A DNA stretch of 59,301 bases, from positions 1-59,301 of the forward strand of contig JAAAJB010000159.1 of the NCBI GenBank assembly GCA_016098155.1, given 5' to 3'. The notes beneath the pieces were generated by a model, which saw only the letters and a program-made list of their open reading frames with translations, did not search any database and had not been told where the DNA came from. Every line of letters starts with the position of its first letter. The first letter of the stretch is position 1. The DNA is from Actinomortierella ambigua. Its lineage: Eukaryota; Mortierellomycota; Mortierellomycetes; Mortierellales; Mortierellaceae. Both the position numbers and the translations under genes were made by a program. Below, one piece after another: positions 20,324-32,155 of this stretch.

Positions 20324-22585
20324 ATGGTCCTAACGGCCGCACGGTCTCGCGTTGTTCTCCTGACACGGTCCCTCCCTGTGACACCGAAAACCCACCGATG
20401 CTCCTCGGTATGGCACACCAAACCTATCAACACACAGCCTCCACGGCGACATTTTACCTGGAAGCCTTTCAAGGGGTTTAGCGGTATGCCGCCATACCTC
20501 ATCCTCGGTGCTACTGCTGCGACGGCACTCGTCCTTGGAGCAGGTTATGCCTACGAAGAGCTCAAGGAACACATTGAGGAGGATGAGAGCGAAGAAACCC
20601 AGGCCAGGCTCAGGCGCCAACGAGAGCTTCTCGCCCTGCAATCGCGCGAGTCGCGTCGCGTTGATTCGTCCTCGACAGGCGAGATCGATCGTCGGTTGAG
20701 ACGTGGTGAGACTTCGTTCTACTCTCGCGAATTTCTCTCCAACAGCAATGGCAATACCAGCGGGACTGTGAACGACGAGTCGACCAAGGAGAAGGACGCT
20801 CAGGCCACGAACGAAAAGAGCACGATCGAAGCCATGACCGACACTACCAAGAGGCATGCTTCCAATGCCCTGCAAGGGGCTAAGCGACTCGTCTATGGAG
20901 CACCAAAGGAGGCCCCCAAACATAGGACCATCATCCGCATCGATTCCAACAGCTTGCCCGCCCACCAGGTGGTGCAAGATCGATGGAGTGTCAACACCTT
21001 TGACGGCGGATATTTTGTTGGCATCTACGATGGTATGTTCCACCGGATGGACAACAAGAGCTAGGAAGGTCACCCACTACAGATCGGCCCATTGTATTCA
21101 TCACTTATCTTCCCCCCCCCTCTCCCTCAAACCATGAATAGGACACCTGTCTCACCACTGCTCAGAACTCTTGGCAGATCATCTGCCGGCCTACGTGGTC
21201 GACCACATCGAGGATGCATACCCGAGCTGGTGGTCGCGTCTCAAGTATTCTACAGTGGGCCGGTGGTTCAAGCCCGGCACTCGCGACGAGCGGTGGCACA
21301 GTCTCCAAGTGGAGGCGCACAAGAAGGCCATTACTAGAGCATTTAACAACATGGATGATGCCATTGCACAACGTGCCCAGGGTCTGCTGCCATCCAACTT
21401 GAACAAGGTCACCGCCGAGGATATCCAGGAACTCATAAAGGATGAGTATATCCATACGACGCTCATGCAGGCCGTTTCTGGTGCCTGCGCCGCTATGACC
21501 ATTGTCAAGGATGGCATGCTTTATGTTGCCAATACGGGCGATTCCAGAGTTACATGTAAGAGAACGTGCGAGGATAGACGGCGCTTGAAAGGCAGTTAGC
21601 AAGGAAAAAAAAAAAAAAAAAAAAAAGACGCGCACTCATGGAACTCCCTCTTGTTACTAACTCCCACCGTTTACATTTTTCATCGCTCATCCCAGTGGGC
21701 GTCAAGAAGGATGGCCGGTGGAAGGCCGTCCGCATCACGACCGACCAAACACCATCGGATCCGATGGTGGCCCACCGGATCCGACTGCGCCATCCCGGAG
21801 AAGATGAGACGTGCATCATCGACGGCCGTGTGTTGGGCGTGCTCGGCACAGCAGGAGCCTTTGGCGACGCGCTGTTCAAATGGCCGATCCAGTACCACCA
21901 AAAGGTGTTCCCAGCCTTGGTATCGCAACGGCACAAGGCAACTATCAAACATGTCCAGAAGCTCTACTTCTCCCCACCTTATCTCGCTGCGCATCCAGAG
22001 GTCAAGGCCAAGAAGCTGCGCGAGGAGGATCGCTTCTTGATCATGGCCTCCGATGGCATGTGGGACGAACTCGCCGACGAGGAGGCCGTCCAGCTCATCG
22101 GTGACTGGATCGACCAGGGCATGCAATCGACGGAGCAGGCCAAGCGCATGGCCGCCCTCAAGCATAGGCTCAGTGGCTGTGAGAGGCATTTGGACGACAA
22201 ACAGCATATCGAGGAAGAACAGGAGCTCGACGACGAAGAACAGCCGTACCGACCTTCGCTGCGCAAGATTGATATCAAGGACAACAATGGAGCCACGCAT
22301 CTGTTGCGGCACACCCTCGGTGGCGGTGACACCCACCGCTTGGCCAGGATGCTTTCTGGAGGATCGAGCGTCAATGACTATCGTGACGACATCACCATCC
22401 ATGTGCTGGTCTTTGGCGACGAGAAGGATCTGCCGGACAATAGCAGCAGCAATGAGGAACGCCTGGCGGCTATCTTCCCGCAGGGATCCGAGATGCGAGT
22501 CAATGAGGTGCCGCCGATCAACATGGAGCTGAAGAATTTGCCGACTCAGAGCCGGTTGGAAGCCCTGACCAAGGAGTGGGAATAG
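20324..22585 (+). CDS. PTC5: Mitochondrial PP2C-type phosphatase (pyruvate dehydrogenase phosphatase-like)
   Basis: Three exons are inferred: 20324-21032, 21142-21555 and 21696-22585; 670 aa. The N-terminus is basic with no acidic residue for ~70 residues, as in a mitochondrial presequence, then a membrane segment (PYLILGATAATALVLGAGYAY) and an acidic coiled coil. The catalytic domain has DRWSV, YDGH (built across the first splice), GDSRV, GAFGDALFKW, MASDGMWDELADEEA and a final RDDITIHVL, the PP2C metal-site series in PDP/Ptc5 order. Ptc5-type enzymes dephosphorylate E1-alpha of pyruvate dehydrogenase. The second intron carries an ~23-nt A-run beside its donor half. An acidic insertion lies between ~550 and 590. 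Confidence 0.85.
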
Positions 22586-25500
22586 TTTCACAGTTTTTTT
22601 TTTAGAAAATACCAAGAAAGAAACTAAAGAGGGTGGACTGCCCGCAACTCGTTATTCTGAACTGTCTAGTATGTTGCGATTGAACTGAAAAGGATTCGTC
22701 AAATCTTGCAGGTCCCATCCTCTTTGCTCGATATCAGGCCGAATTTACCTCCCGTGGTTCCTGTCTACCACGAAGATGACAAAGGCCATACTCGTCACCG
22801 CCATCTTGTCCAATGGTGTTAAGAGCTGTTCAAACACGTGCCTACATCAAACACACAACTATTTTTATATAATGTCGTAGTCCTGGAAACAAAACAATTC
22901 CTCGCAGAGGATATCTTAGTTTACCGTCTCCATAGCTTTGTCAAACGTATCAACTTTGTGCACGACTTTGATACATCCAATGGACTGATTGTGTATGCCA
23001 GACGAGTTTTGCACTGCAGTCGAAACAAAGGCAAAAGGTCCTCTGACTTCTTAAGAAACATCCATCGGCGTTTTGGTGTAGAGTCTGTCAAGCTTAAAGA
23101 ATCGCTTTTATTTCTCCTTTGGTCGTACTCGTTGTAAGAGAGTGAGAGTGCAACTCCTGTTCCTTGTATGAGAGAGGATTCAGCAAGAAATGTTATTATA
23201 TAAACTGATACACACGCATGCCACTCCACATGACAGTCAAGAGTGTCTCTCAGTTTCAAAGTGAGATGTTCTTGGACTCAAAAGACAGTTTGTTTGCAGA
23301 GATTTGTTGCGTCCTTGGTAAAGTGGCTCTCTCTATGGAGTGATATTGTTTGTCGGTGCACAAAAATGGTCTATCATACCATGGAACGACATCGTAGTCA
23401 AGGGCAGGAGAAAGAGTCACACTTTATGATTAGTGTAAACTCGGAATTGGCCCGGGCGAGGCGGTCTCAAGGAAATGAGGGTTGGACAGGCGTGTTGCAA
23501 CAGTATGAGACGATGGTCTATGAATGCAAGTTAACGGTGACTTTCACGAGCCTTTGACGTCTTTTTTTTTCTTTTGGCTAAGCATTCACTTTGAGGGCGA
23601 TGGGGCCTGCATCAGAAAGAAAGATACAGTTTTTGATCGGTTCATGGACCAACTGCGATCGAACGATGGAAGGGGGAAGTAAAAGTGCTTATCACAGAAT
23701 GAGAGAGGGGAGAAAGAGCCGGGTATGGGGGGACGTGCATTACACTACTGCAGCACTGCACAGGACATGAGAGCAACAAACCGTAACCCGGACAGTGTTG
23801 AAAAGGTATCTTGAGAGGAACTCATTTTCTCCACATATGTTTTCTCCGACATTCCGAGGCTTTTTAGTTTTTGTTGAAAAGATTAGAATGTGCGCCGACA
23901 GTTGTTGAGAAGGATCCCGATGGCTCAGAAAAGATAGCTTGGGGGATCGAACCATTGGTGTTCAGTCTTTGTCATGCGAGATCCCAGCAGCTGGGACTTT
24001 CAGGTGATCGAGTGTTGGAGTCGGAGAGGAGGGGCTGAAGAAAGGAAAAGGAGTGGAATACAAGGAATATGAACGAAGGAGAAAACAGCGCCAAGCTGTG
24101 CCACCATTGTGAGTGGTTGTGGCAGCTGTGTAACAAGTGCTAAATGCCGCCTATGCGGAAAAAACTTAGTCATCGCAAATCCCACTATTGTTTGCTCTTC
24201 TGCATCTCAAGTCGTCTCTCTTGCTTTCTCTCTTCTCATTTTCCTTCTTAATCTCTCTCGCTCTATTCCATTTCGTCTTCGGCTTATGCTTCTCCTTCAT
24301 GGCCTTTCTCTTGAAGAAAGGCTCTCTTACCATACTTGGTGATTCAAACTCAAGGATGGCAATTAGCTGAGTAGTTACAGCCTCCTATGTCGTTTGTAAA
24401 GGGCGGTTTCAATTTCCTGGTAAAGTCAACCACATCTCACGCGACGCACGTTATTGTTATCCCGCAATGCACGAATGTTGCAGTGAGTGCACGTCCACAA
24501 TGTAAAGTAAAGCGAGAGGGGGACAAGCGAATGCTATGGGTGGGAAAAATGACGAGAAACTAGTTCAAGCAAACAAAACTGGGGGCGGAGGACGCGCGCA
24601 GAGAGTACTGTCCTCGAGGGGAGGGGTGAACAAAATTCGGTCGACTGCAAGGTGAACACAAAACTCAAAATGTTTGGAGAAGAACAAAAATGTTTGTGCT
24701 GTTTTGCTGGTCTGCTGCTGCTGCATGTTCAAAAAAAACAAGCGCCTTGTGTATGAGCTAAAGCTCTCCCTCTCTACTTTAACTCTCTCTCTCTCTATCC
24801 AAGAAACGCCCGAGGGACGGAGCGCAGTGAACAATGTGGAGCATCTCGCTTCTCGTTCGTCGACACAATCTCCTTCGGGTAGCACAACTCGCATAGGAAA
24901 CAGTCAGCGAAATTATCAGTTACGAAGAGCACCCGCTGTGGAATTGAGGAGTTGAATACGGCAGCCCATCCACCTTTCCGTGGCCGTATGATAGTCTGCG
25001 TGTCGATCGCCAAGAGGATTGGACAGTGGCTCGTGGGTTGCTCAGTACACCGCAGCATGTATCAACCAAGAAAACACGTACGCCTCTGACCCATTGACTG
25101 ATGCCCTCCACCATCCAAGTTTACTCCTGGCCTGGCACGTCTATTATTTAGGCTGGAACTTGAACACTTTACAATTGTACGGGATGTTTGCCACAAGAAG
25201 AAAAGAAGAAAAGAAAGATGTACAGGTGAACGTAGAGGTTGAGTGAGCACTTGTGCAACCCCCTCCCCTTTGTTGATGCTGTTCTCATCACACACCAGCA
25301 GCAGCCCTCTTCCTTTCTGTCTCATGCGATTGAACAGTGCCAACGTGTAAACACTCTGACATTCAATGTTGCTTACTTCCCTCTCTCCACCGGAGAACAA
25401 GGGCGAGAAAGTGGGCAACAAACAGTTTGCGGCCGCCGACATCTCAACTCTCACACATGCTATATATATTCGCCATCCCTCCATTTGGACAACTGGCTCG

Positions 25501-25677
25501 CCTCTTTGCACTTGCCCCCCCAGGTTCACCCCCTCCCTCACTTTCATTTTCTTTTCCGCCTTCACAGCTACTTTACTGTTGGCACCCTCTTCCCCCTCTC
25601 CCTCACACACACACTCCCCTACCTAGTTCACCTCCCTTCACGCACCTCCTTTGAAACGAACCCTAAAACCTCACACC
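22586..25677. other. Large gene-poor interval
   Basis: 3.1 kb with no confident gene; base composition is even and AT-richer than the coding parts. Weak candidates are a plus-strand CxxC-x5-CxxC peptide frame at ~24083-24200 and an 87-aa minus-strand frame at 24795-25058. The last 300 bases (25250-25677) are pyrimidine-rich and AG-poor, typical of a 5' leader before the long gene. Confidence 0.5.
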
Positions 25678-28600
25678 ATGGCTTTTGATATCCGTGATGA
25701 AGAGGGGCGCGACCCCGATATGGACGAATTTGACGAATATGAAGACGTCAAACAGCCCGAGCGCCCAAAATTTTACCGCCGGAGGCGCTTTTGGATGTGC
25801 TGCATTCCGACGACCATCATTACCATCGTGGTTGCTGTCGTGTTGGCACTGTATGTTATTATGCCCAAGATTGCCCAAGGCTTGATGAACAAGTCTGCCA
25901 TTAACCTTCACCAAATTGTAAGTGGTCAATTTTCCCACCCTGTCCACTTTTTTCTTTGCGCCTTTTGCCTTCCCCCCTCTCCTCCCCCCCTGTGAAGTGC
26001 TGTGCAAGTTGTTTCTATTGCCTTTCAGAGGAATGGGCGTAAAACTGACTAGAACACCATTGTTTGGCAATTGCATGGCGGGTATACTTGTGCCTGCGTG
26101 TTTTTGTGTGTAGGACATCACGGCGCCGACCGAGAGCAAGATGAGCGTTGCTATGAAAGGCAAAATGGAGAACACTGGTCCCTTCCACGCCGAGATTTCC
26201 TTCCCCGAGCCTGTCCAGGTGAGCTGGAACGGTGCTGTGTTGGGCACAACTACAATCCCAGGCAAGAGCTCTGCATCGTAAGTAGTCATGTGGCCCTACG
26301 CCATATGAAACCAATGGATGACCATGTACCCAACCCTGGGTTGGAAAAGGAACGTCTCTGATTCAATATGCTCTTTTCTTATCATTTTTTGACCTTTAAT
26401 CTAGTGGTGGAAGTGGTGACCTTGATGTTGTCAGTGACTTCACAGTGACCGATGCTGCCAAGTTTGCCGAGTTTTCTTCCTACATGCTCAACTCGGAGAG
26501 CTTCATCTGGAAACTGGATGGCAAGCTGAACGTCAAGGCCCTCGGTCACACCGTCAAGGGCCTCGACCTGAGCAAGGAGATTAAAGTCTCTGGTAAGTAG
26601 TTTGTTCTCCGTTGCATTCTTTGTTCACTGTCCATGTCAACATGGAACAGCTCTTGTCCATCCTGTGTTCGCTCACCCGTCCTATCCTAAATACTCTTCC
26701 ATTTGGTACCTAGCCTTCAACGGCCTACAGAACATCAAGATTGAAAAGTTCTCTCTTCCTGGCGACGATCCTACTGGCAAGGGTATCAACGTTGAGATCA
26801 CCACCTCCGTGACTAACCCTTCGTCCATTCAGATGGACATGGGTACCCTAACCTTGGCCATTTCGTACAAGAACACATTCATGGGCTTGGTGTCCACCGA
26901 TAACCTGGTGATGGTGCGCGGTCCTCAGACAATGACATTGAAGGGCGTGCTTGTTCCTCAGACCACGGCTGAGGGTCTTGCTGACACCTCGGACCTCATG
27001 TCGCGCTACATTGCCAACGTTGTAACGGATACCCTTGCTACCGGTCACGATGTCTTGCCCGCAGGTGGTCCCGTCTCTTGGCTGTCGTCCGCCATCAAGA
27101 ACCTCAAGCTGACGGTGCCTCTGCAAAGCCCTGCCCCACTGCAGCTCATCAAGGCCCTCAATCTCGGTGCTCTTGGCCTGGTTTTCACTCCTCCAACCGC
27201 GTACTCGCCCCTCACCACGTCGACCGGTGTCACTGCCAACTACTCGCTCCCCGAGGGCTTCGACTTCAATGTCCAGTTCACCCAGGTCGCCAACTCGTTC
27301 ACGCTGAGCCGTGGTGGTGTCCCAATTGCCAACCTCAACTCCTCCTACAACCCTGCCACCTCCAACATGGCCCTGGGCCAGCTGACCTTCGACCTGCTCC
27401 AGACCCCCCTCCTGGTGCCCGATGCATCTCACGCTGCGTTCCAAGAGTTTAACCGTGACCTGACAGTAGGCTCCAACATTGACTTCCAGGTTGTCGGCAA
27501 TGCCTCTGTTTATGCCAACACATCGATTGGTGTGGTCAACCTGGTCAACATCCCCTTCAACGCAACCACCGATCTTTCTGGTCTCCAGAGCTTGGCCAAC
27601 CCACCCCCAACGATCACCTCGATTCAGGTTGTCCAGGGTACTGCTACTGCCTTGACTATGGACATTGGTGTCGTGATTGTGAATCCCTCGAGTATCTCCA
27701 TGTCCGCAGGGGATGTCGTCCTCGACCTGGTTTATGGTGGCGTCAAGCTCGGTACGGTGACCATGCCCAACTTGAGCATTGTTCCTGGTGCCAATGAGGT
27801 CAAGGCTGTCTCTTCGATCGATCCCGCCGCCTCCCCCCAGGGCATGGAACTACTGACACTTTACACGAGCGGCGCTGGTGCCAGTGTCAGCATTGCGGGT
27901 AGCCCCACGACCACCCAAGTCGAGTCACTGTCGCTGGCCTTTGGTGCTCTGAACATTGGCTCGGAGATGCCTGGTCTGGCCTCCAAGCTGCTCGAGAGTG
28001 CCTCGTTGACGATTCTGGACACAACTCTTCAGGATGGCCTTGCCCAGTCGGTTGTTACAACCAACAACCCCTTCGTGCCCGGCATGAGCATCATGTCGAT
28101 CGATGCCAAGATCACCTACGGCGATATTTCTGTTGGTACCGTCCAGCAGACGTTCTCGCAGCCTCCTGTGATTCCTGGCACTGGCCAAGGTGTCATCAAC
28201 ACTCTCCTGTCGATGAACACCGACCCCCACGACTTGGTGAAGCTGATCCGCGCTCAGGCGATTGTCAACGGTGTCGACACGACAGCTTTTGACGGTCTTC
28301 TCTCCCTGCAGCAGGGTGGCAACCCTCCTGCTGAACTCTTCCGCAACTTTAACGTTGCCGAGTTCACCATCAAGGCCATGCACGGATTGAAGGTTGATAT
28401 TGCCATGACAGTTAGCGTCAAGCTGGGTGACTATGCTGTCACGATGCCTTACACCCAGACGGGCGTCCCTGCCGTTGCCGATGCTTCGATCCTCAAGCTG
28501 ATTCCCCTTGTTGGTACACCCATCGCCCAACTCTTGGTGGAGCGCTCGATCCTCGAGTTCTCGGCCATCCAGATCGTCAACCCGACCGAGACCTCGTTCC

Positions 28601-31047
28601 TGAACGATATTATTGGTGCGATCAAGAACTCCGGCCCTCTGGATGCCTTGATCACGTTCCCCAACCCCGTCACCATCGCATTCAACGGCAAGGTCCTCGG
28701 TGGAATGCAGATGCCTCCTGTCCAGGCCAAGGCCGATGTGGGAGCAAGTCTCGATATTAAGGGAGCTCCGTTCGCAATCACAGACGTGGCTGCCTTCACC
28801 GAGTTTACGATCTATGCGCTCAACAACCCCGACTTTGAGTGGACTGTCGCCTCACAAGGCCTTGTGGTCTCGGCCATGGGAGTCAGTCTTCCCGGTGTCA
28901 CGATGACCAAGACCGTCAAGCTCAAGGGCTTCAACAAGCTGTCTGGCCTTGAGCTCAAGGACTACATCATCAACGATGTCAACGACGCTGGCGTGCATAT
29001 GGCCATCAATGGCGCGCTTGCCAACCCAGCCAACATTGGTATGACCATCCCTGCCGCCAACTTCCTGACCGAGTTTGAGGGCAAGACGCTTGGCCCAGCC
29101 AGCATCCCTGCTCTGACCCTGTACCCTGGTCAGGTGTCGCCCTTGACACTTGAGGCCTCGATCGTCCCATCGTCAGAGGACCTGACAGGAGCGTTGAAGA
29201 CAATCTTCAGCAATGCCTTGAGCAACAAGCCTACAGACCTGATGGCTAAAGGTATGGGTGCTCCCGGCGTCAGCTGGCTCGATGCCGCGATCAAGACGCT
29301 CCAGATGCCGGCCAAGCTGCCACCGTGGCCACACGCACCGATCACTGCGGTGACGATCGAAGCGATGATGATGGACTTTACGTGCGCAGACTGTGTCTGG
29401 AACCCCAACTCTGAGTCGACCATCGAGGCCACTGTGAACCTGCCCTTCAAGACGAATGCGCCTATTGTTGAGCTGAGCCAGGATGTGTTTATCAAGGATA
29501 CGGCCGGCTCCATTGTCGGTGCACTCAAGACGAACTTTGGTGCTGCCACGGTCACGGGCGACAAGGTCAAGACCACGACCCCACAAGCCAACTTCCGCGT
29601 TGCGGATGAACACAAGGACAGCTTTAAGCAGTTTGTCAAGGAGCTTCAGCTGGCCGACACTTACACGCTTGGCTTGTCTGGTACGACGGCTTCGAAGCTG
29701 CGCCTGGGTCGTCTTGGCGATGTCGTGATTGAGGGCATTCCCTTGGATGTCCAAACCTCGATTCGTGGTATGCAGGGCCTCAAGAACGTCACCATTGTGG
29801 GTATTCCCGCTCTGGACATGTCGGACATGACCGAGGCCAAGATCCTGACTACGGTGAACATCTACAACCCTAGCCCTCTGACCCTGTATCTTGGTGACTT
29901 GAACATCGACATGGAGCGTGATCCTCCAGCCAATGAGAATCCTACCGGTCTGTTTGGCACTGCGACAATGAGCAACCTTGTTCTCGTTCCTGGTGACAAT
30001 GCTGTCGCATCGGTTGGCAAGATGCCGATGAGCAACCCCGTTGCCATTGGTGTGACGTTGGATCTCGGTAATCCAGCGGTGGACATTATCGTTGGTCTGC
30101 GCGGTCGTCCCGATTCGACGCCGTTTGAGTCGCTTTCTCTGGCGATCGATTCCATGGATGCAGTCACGAAGCTCAACGGAAACCAGCTGGGCACGCGCGA
30201 GGACTACTTCAACTCGTTCAAGATTATCACGACCCCCGAGAGTTTCAAGCCTCCTTACCCGATCAACGTGGAGGTGACGATGAACACGCGCCCGCTCCTT
30301 GGCCGGTCCTTCAAGGTCGTTGGCCTTCCCGAGGAGCCCGGCGGATGGTTCAAGTCTGGCTTTGCGACCTACCTGAAGGCTGCCGATGATAACGAGTCTA
30401 TAAGAAAGTACCGCACCGTCTTCCGCATGTCCGAGGGACCCTTCAACTCGGTCGTCCCCGCCAACTCTGCCGGCACCACGTTCACATGGCCGGCGACCCT
30501 GTCGATCTTTGACCAGCGTCTCGGCGAGTTCAGCCCGATCTCGGACACATACCCGGACAATCTGCCCTTCCTGCGTCTTTTCGACACAACGTTTGCCAGC
30601 TCGCTCACGTCCTCGATCTCGACGGAGAACATGATCATCCGCTTGGCTGCGCCGCCATCGTCCCAGGCGACGGTCGACACCATGTTGTTCAACTATGAAA
30701 ACGCGCGCCCCGATGGTGACCAGATGATGATCACCATCGACGAGACCACCCGTCAGATGGTCAAGTTGGCCATCGCCAACGGTGGTCAGCTCCCGTCCAA
30801 CCTGCCCGTCGCTGAAACCCCGACGCCCACAAACACCACGACCGCCCTGCCACCGACAACCACGTCCACCAGCATCGATGTTACGCCACCACCCACCATC
30901 ACCCCTACCCCAACGGCCCCCGTCGACCCATCGACCCCCGTGGATCCAGCACCCACCACCACCACCACTACGGTCGACCCACCCGCCCCGACTACGCCTG
31001 CTACTTTGCCCACTGAAGAGCCCTCTCTCCCTCCCACCTCTCCATAA
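25678..31047 (+). CDS. Large membrane-anchored protein with LEA-like/DUF3712-type repeats (Tag1-like)
   Basis: Four exons are inferred: 25678-25917, 26114-26277, 26405-26592 and 26714-31047; 1641 aa. A short acidic then Arg-rich cytosolic N-terminus (YRRRRFWMCCIP) leads into one membrane anchor (TTIITIVVAVVLALYVI), leaving nearly all of the protein luminal or extracellular. That part is at least five copies of a beta-rich unit with the signature Asn-Pro-Ser...Gly...Tyr...Gly...(I/V)xPG: for example TNPSSIQMDMGTLTLAISY, VNPSSISMSAGDVVLDLVY and YNPSPLTLYLGDLNIDM. This resembles DUF3712 and plant LEA-2 folds. Yeast Tag1, a vacuolar membrane protein needed to end autophagy, has the same layout at about half the length. 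The C-terminus is a Pro/Thr-rich tail. Function is inferred only; the cysteines WMCC beside the membrane could be acylated. Confidence 0.78.
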
Positions 31048-32155
31048 GAGAGATGTCTGGATGCTGGGGGTCAGCGAGCACTCACAGTGTTGTGAAGTAG
31101 TAGAAAAAAAGGGACACACACATACACACACACAGTCGACTTTAGAGCGAAGAATTTATAACCCTGATTCCATAATATCATAAATCTCATGTTATGTTGT
31201 GCACAGCTTCATTCTTTTGTATATGTGATGCGGAGGTGTTTGTTTTTTTGGCGAATTGTCAACTTGATTGCAAGCGGCAAATGAAATTGTTGAATGTCCA
31301 AAGAGAGCGTATTCATGACTGACTCCTATCGTATTCTCTTTGATCTTGTGTGTAGCCCACTAGCCTGCTCCTCGGCAAGGGCCACCAACACGCCCACTTC
31401 CCACGCCTGGGTGGCCAAAAACCGCCGGGTCAGGTGGCAGGAGTGAAGAATGTCGGCCTGCCTGGCTATCTCATGTGCACTGATGCCCAGTCTTCCACGA
31501 CCTCCAGCCACGCGACCGGGGACCGTATTTGCTGAACCCCTAATACACAAGGTATGGATGATATTTTGTTTGTTCTATAATTAACAGAATGAGTAAGACG
31601 TGAGGCGAGATGTTTAAAAGGCCCTTTGGTAACCCTTCTTTCCTTGCTGAACGTCTGCGCCCTTGAGCAATTCTCATCGCCACAATGAAGATACCATGGT
31701 TGAGACTTTTACATATTGACAAGGCCAAGTTTGGTTGACAAAACCAACGCCCTTTCTGTTGGATGTTTTACTTCCATACCTTCTCTGCCGAGGAAACAAC
31801 CTCTTCCAGATTGCCCGTGACATGCTCTAGTGATGAGAGACTGCCCAAGGCTTCACACTAGCATTTTGCGAACACGACTGGGATGGCGACTACGACTTGA
31901 TTTTCTCTACCCACACACAAGCTTTAATAGCAAGCACGTAAGATTACCTTCTCTTGTACACCACCACCCTCTCTCCACACGCACACACACACACGCACAA
32001 ACACACGTATATACGCCCACCCGTTCACACACATTTAAATTTTCACTCACAACACCCACCCCCCATGAGATCCTAATACACATCCAGCGCACATTGCTGT
32101 GGGTAGGGAGAGGTTTCTTAGATTTGCATGGCAAATTTTACTTGTTTCTCATGGT
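31048..32155. other. Spacer between the convergent repeat-protein and Pth genes
   Basis: 1.1 kb. The first part is the 3' UTR of the long gene. A GC-richer block at ~31330-31545, open on the minus strand for 74 codons, stands out from AT-rich flanks. (CA)n-rich sequence lies at ~31975-32030. No gene can be assigned. Confidence 0.4.

Noticed and set aside
22838..23137. 99-codon plus frame in the large gap
   Set aside because: The first codon is GTG, with no ATG context and no recognisable motif.
23243..23557. 104-codon plus frame in the large gap
   Set aside because: Starts at GTG; no family resemblance and no splice support.
23930..24010. tRNA-like GGTTCGATCCCCC box on the minus strand
   Set aside because: The T-stem does not pair, there is no A box, and no acceptor stem can be formed.
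29173..31131. 652-codon minus-strand frame
   Set aside because: Antisense shadow of the long repeat protein in a GC-rich region; no recognisable fold.
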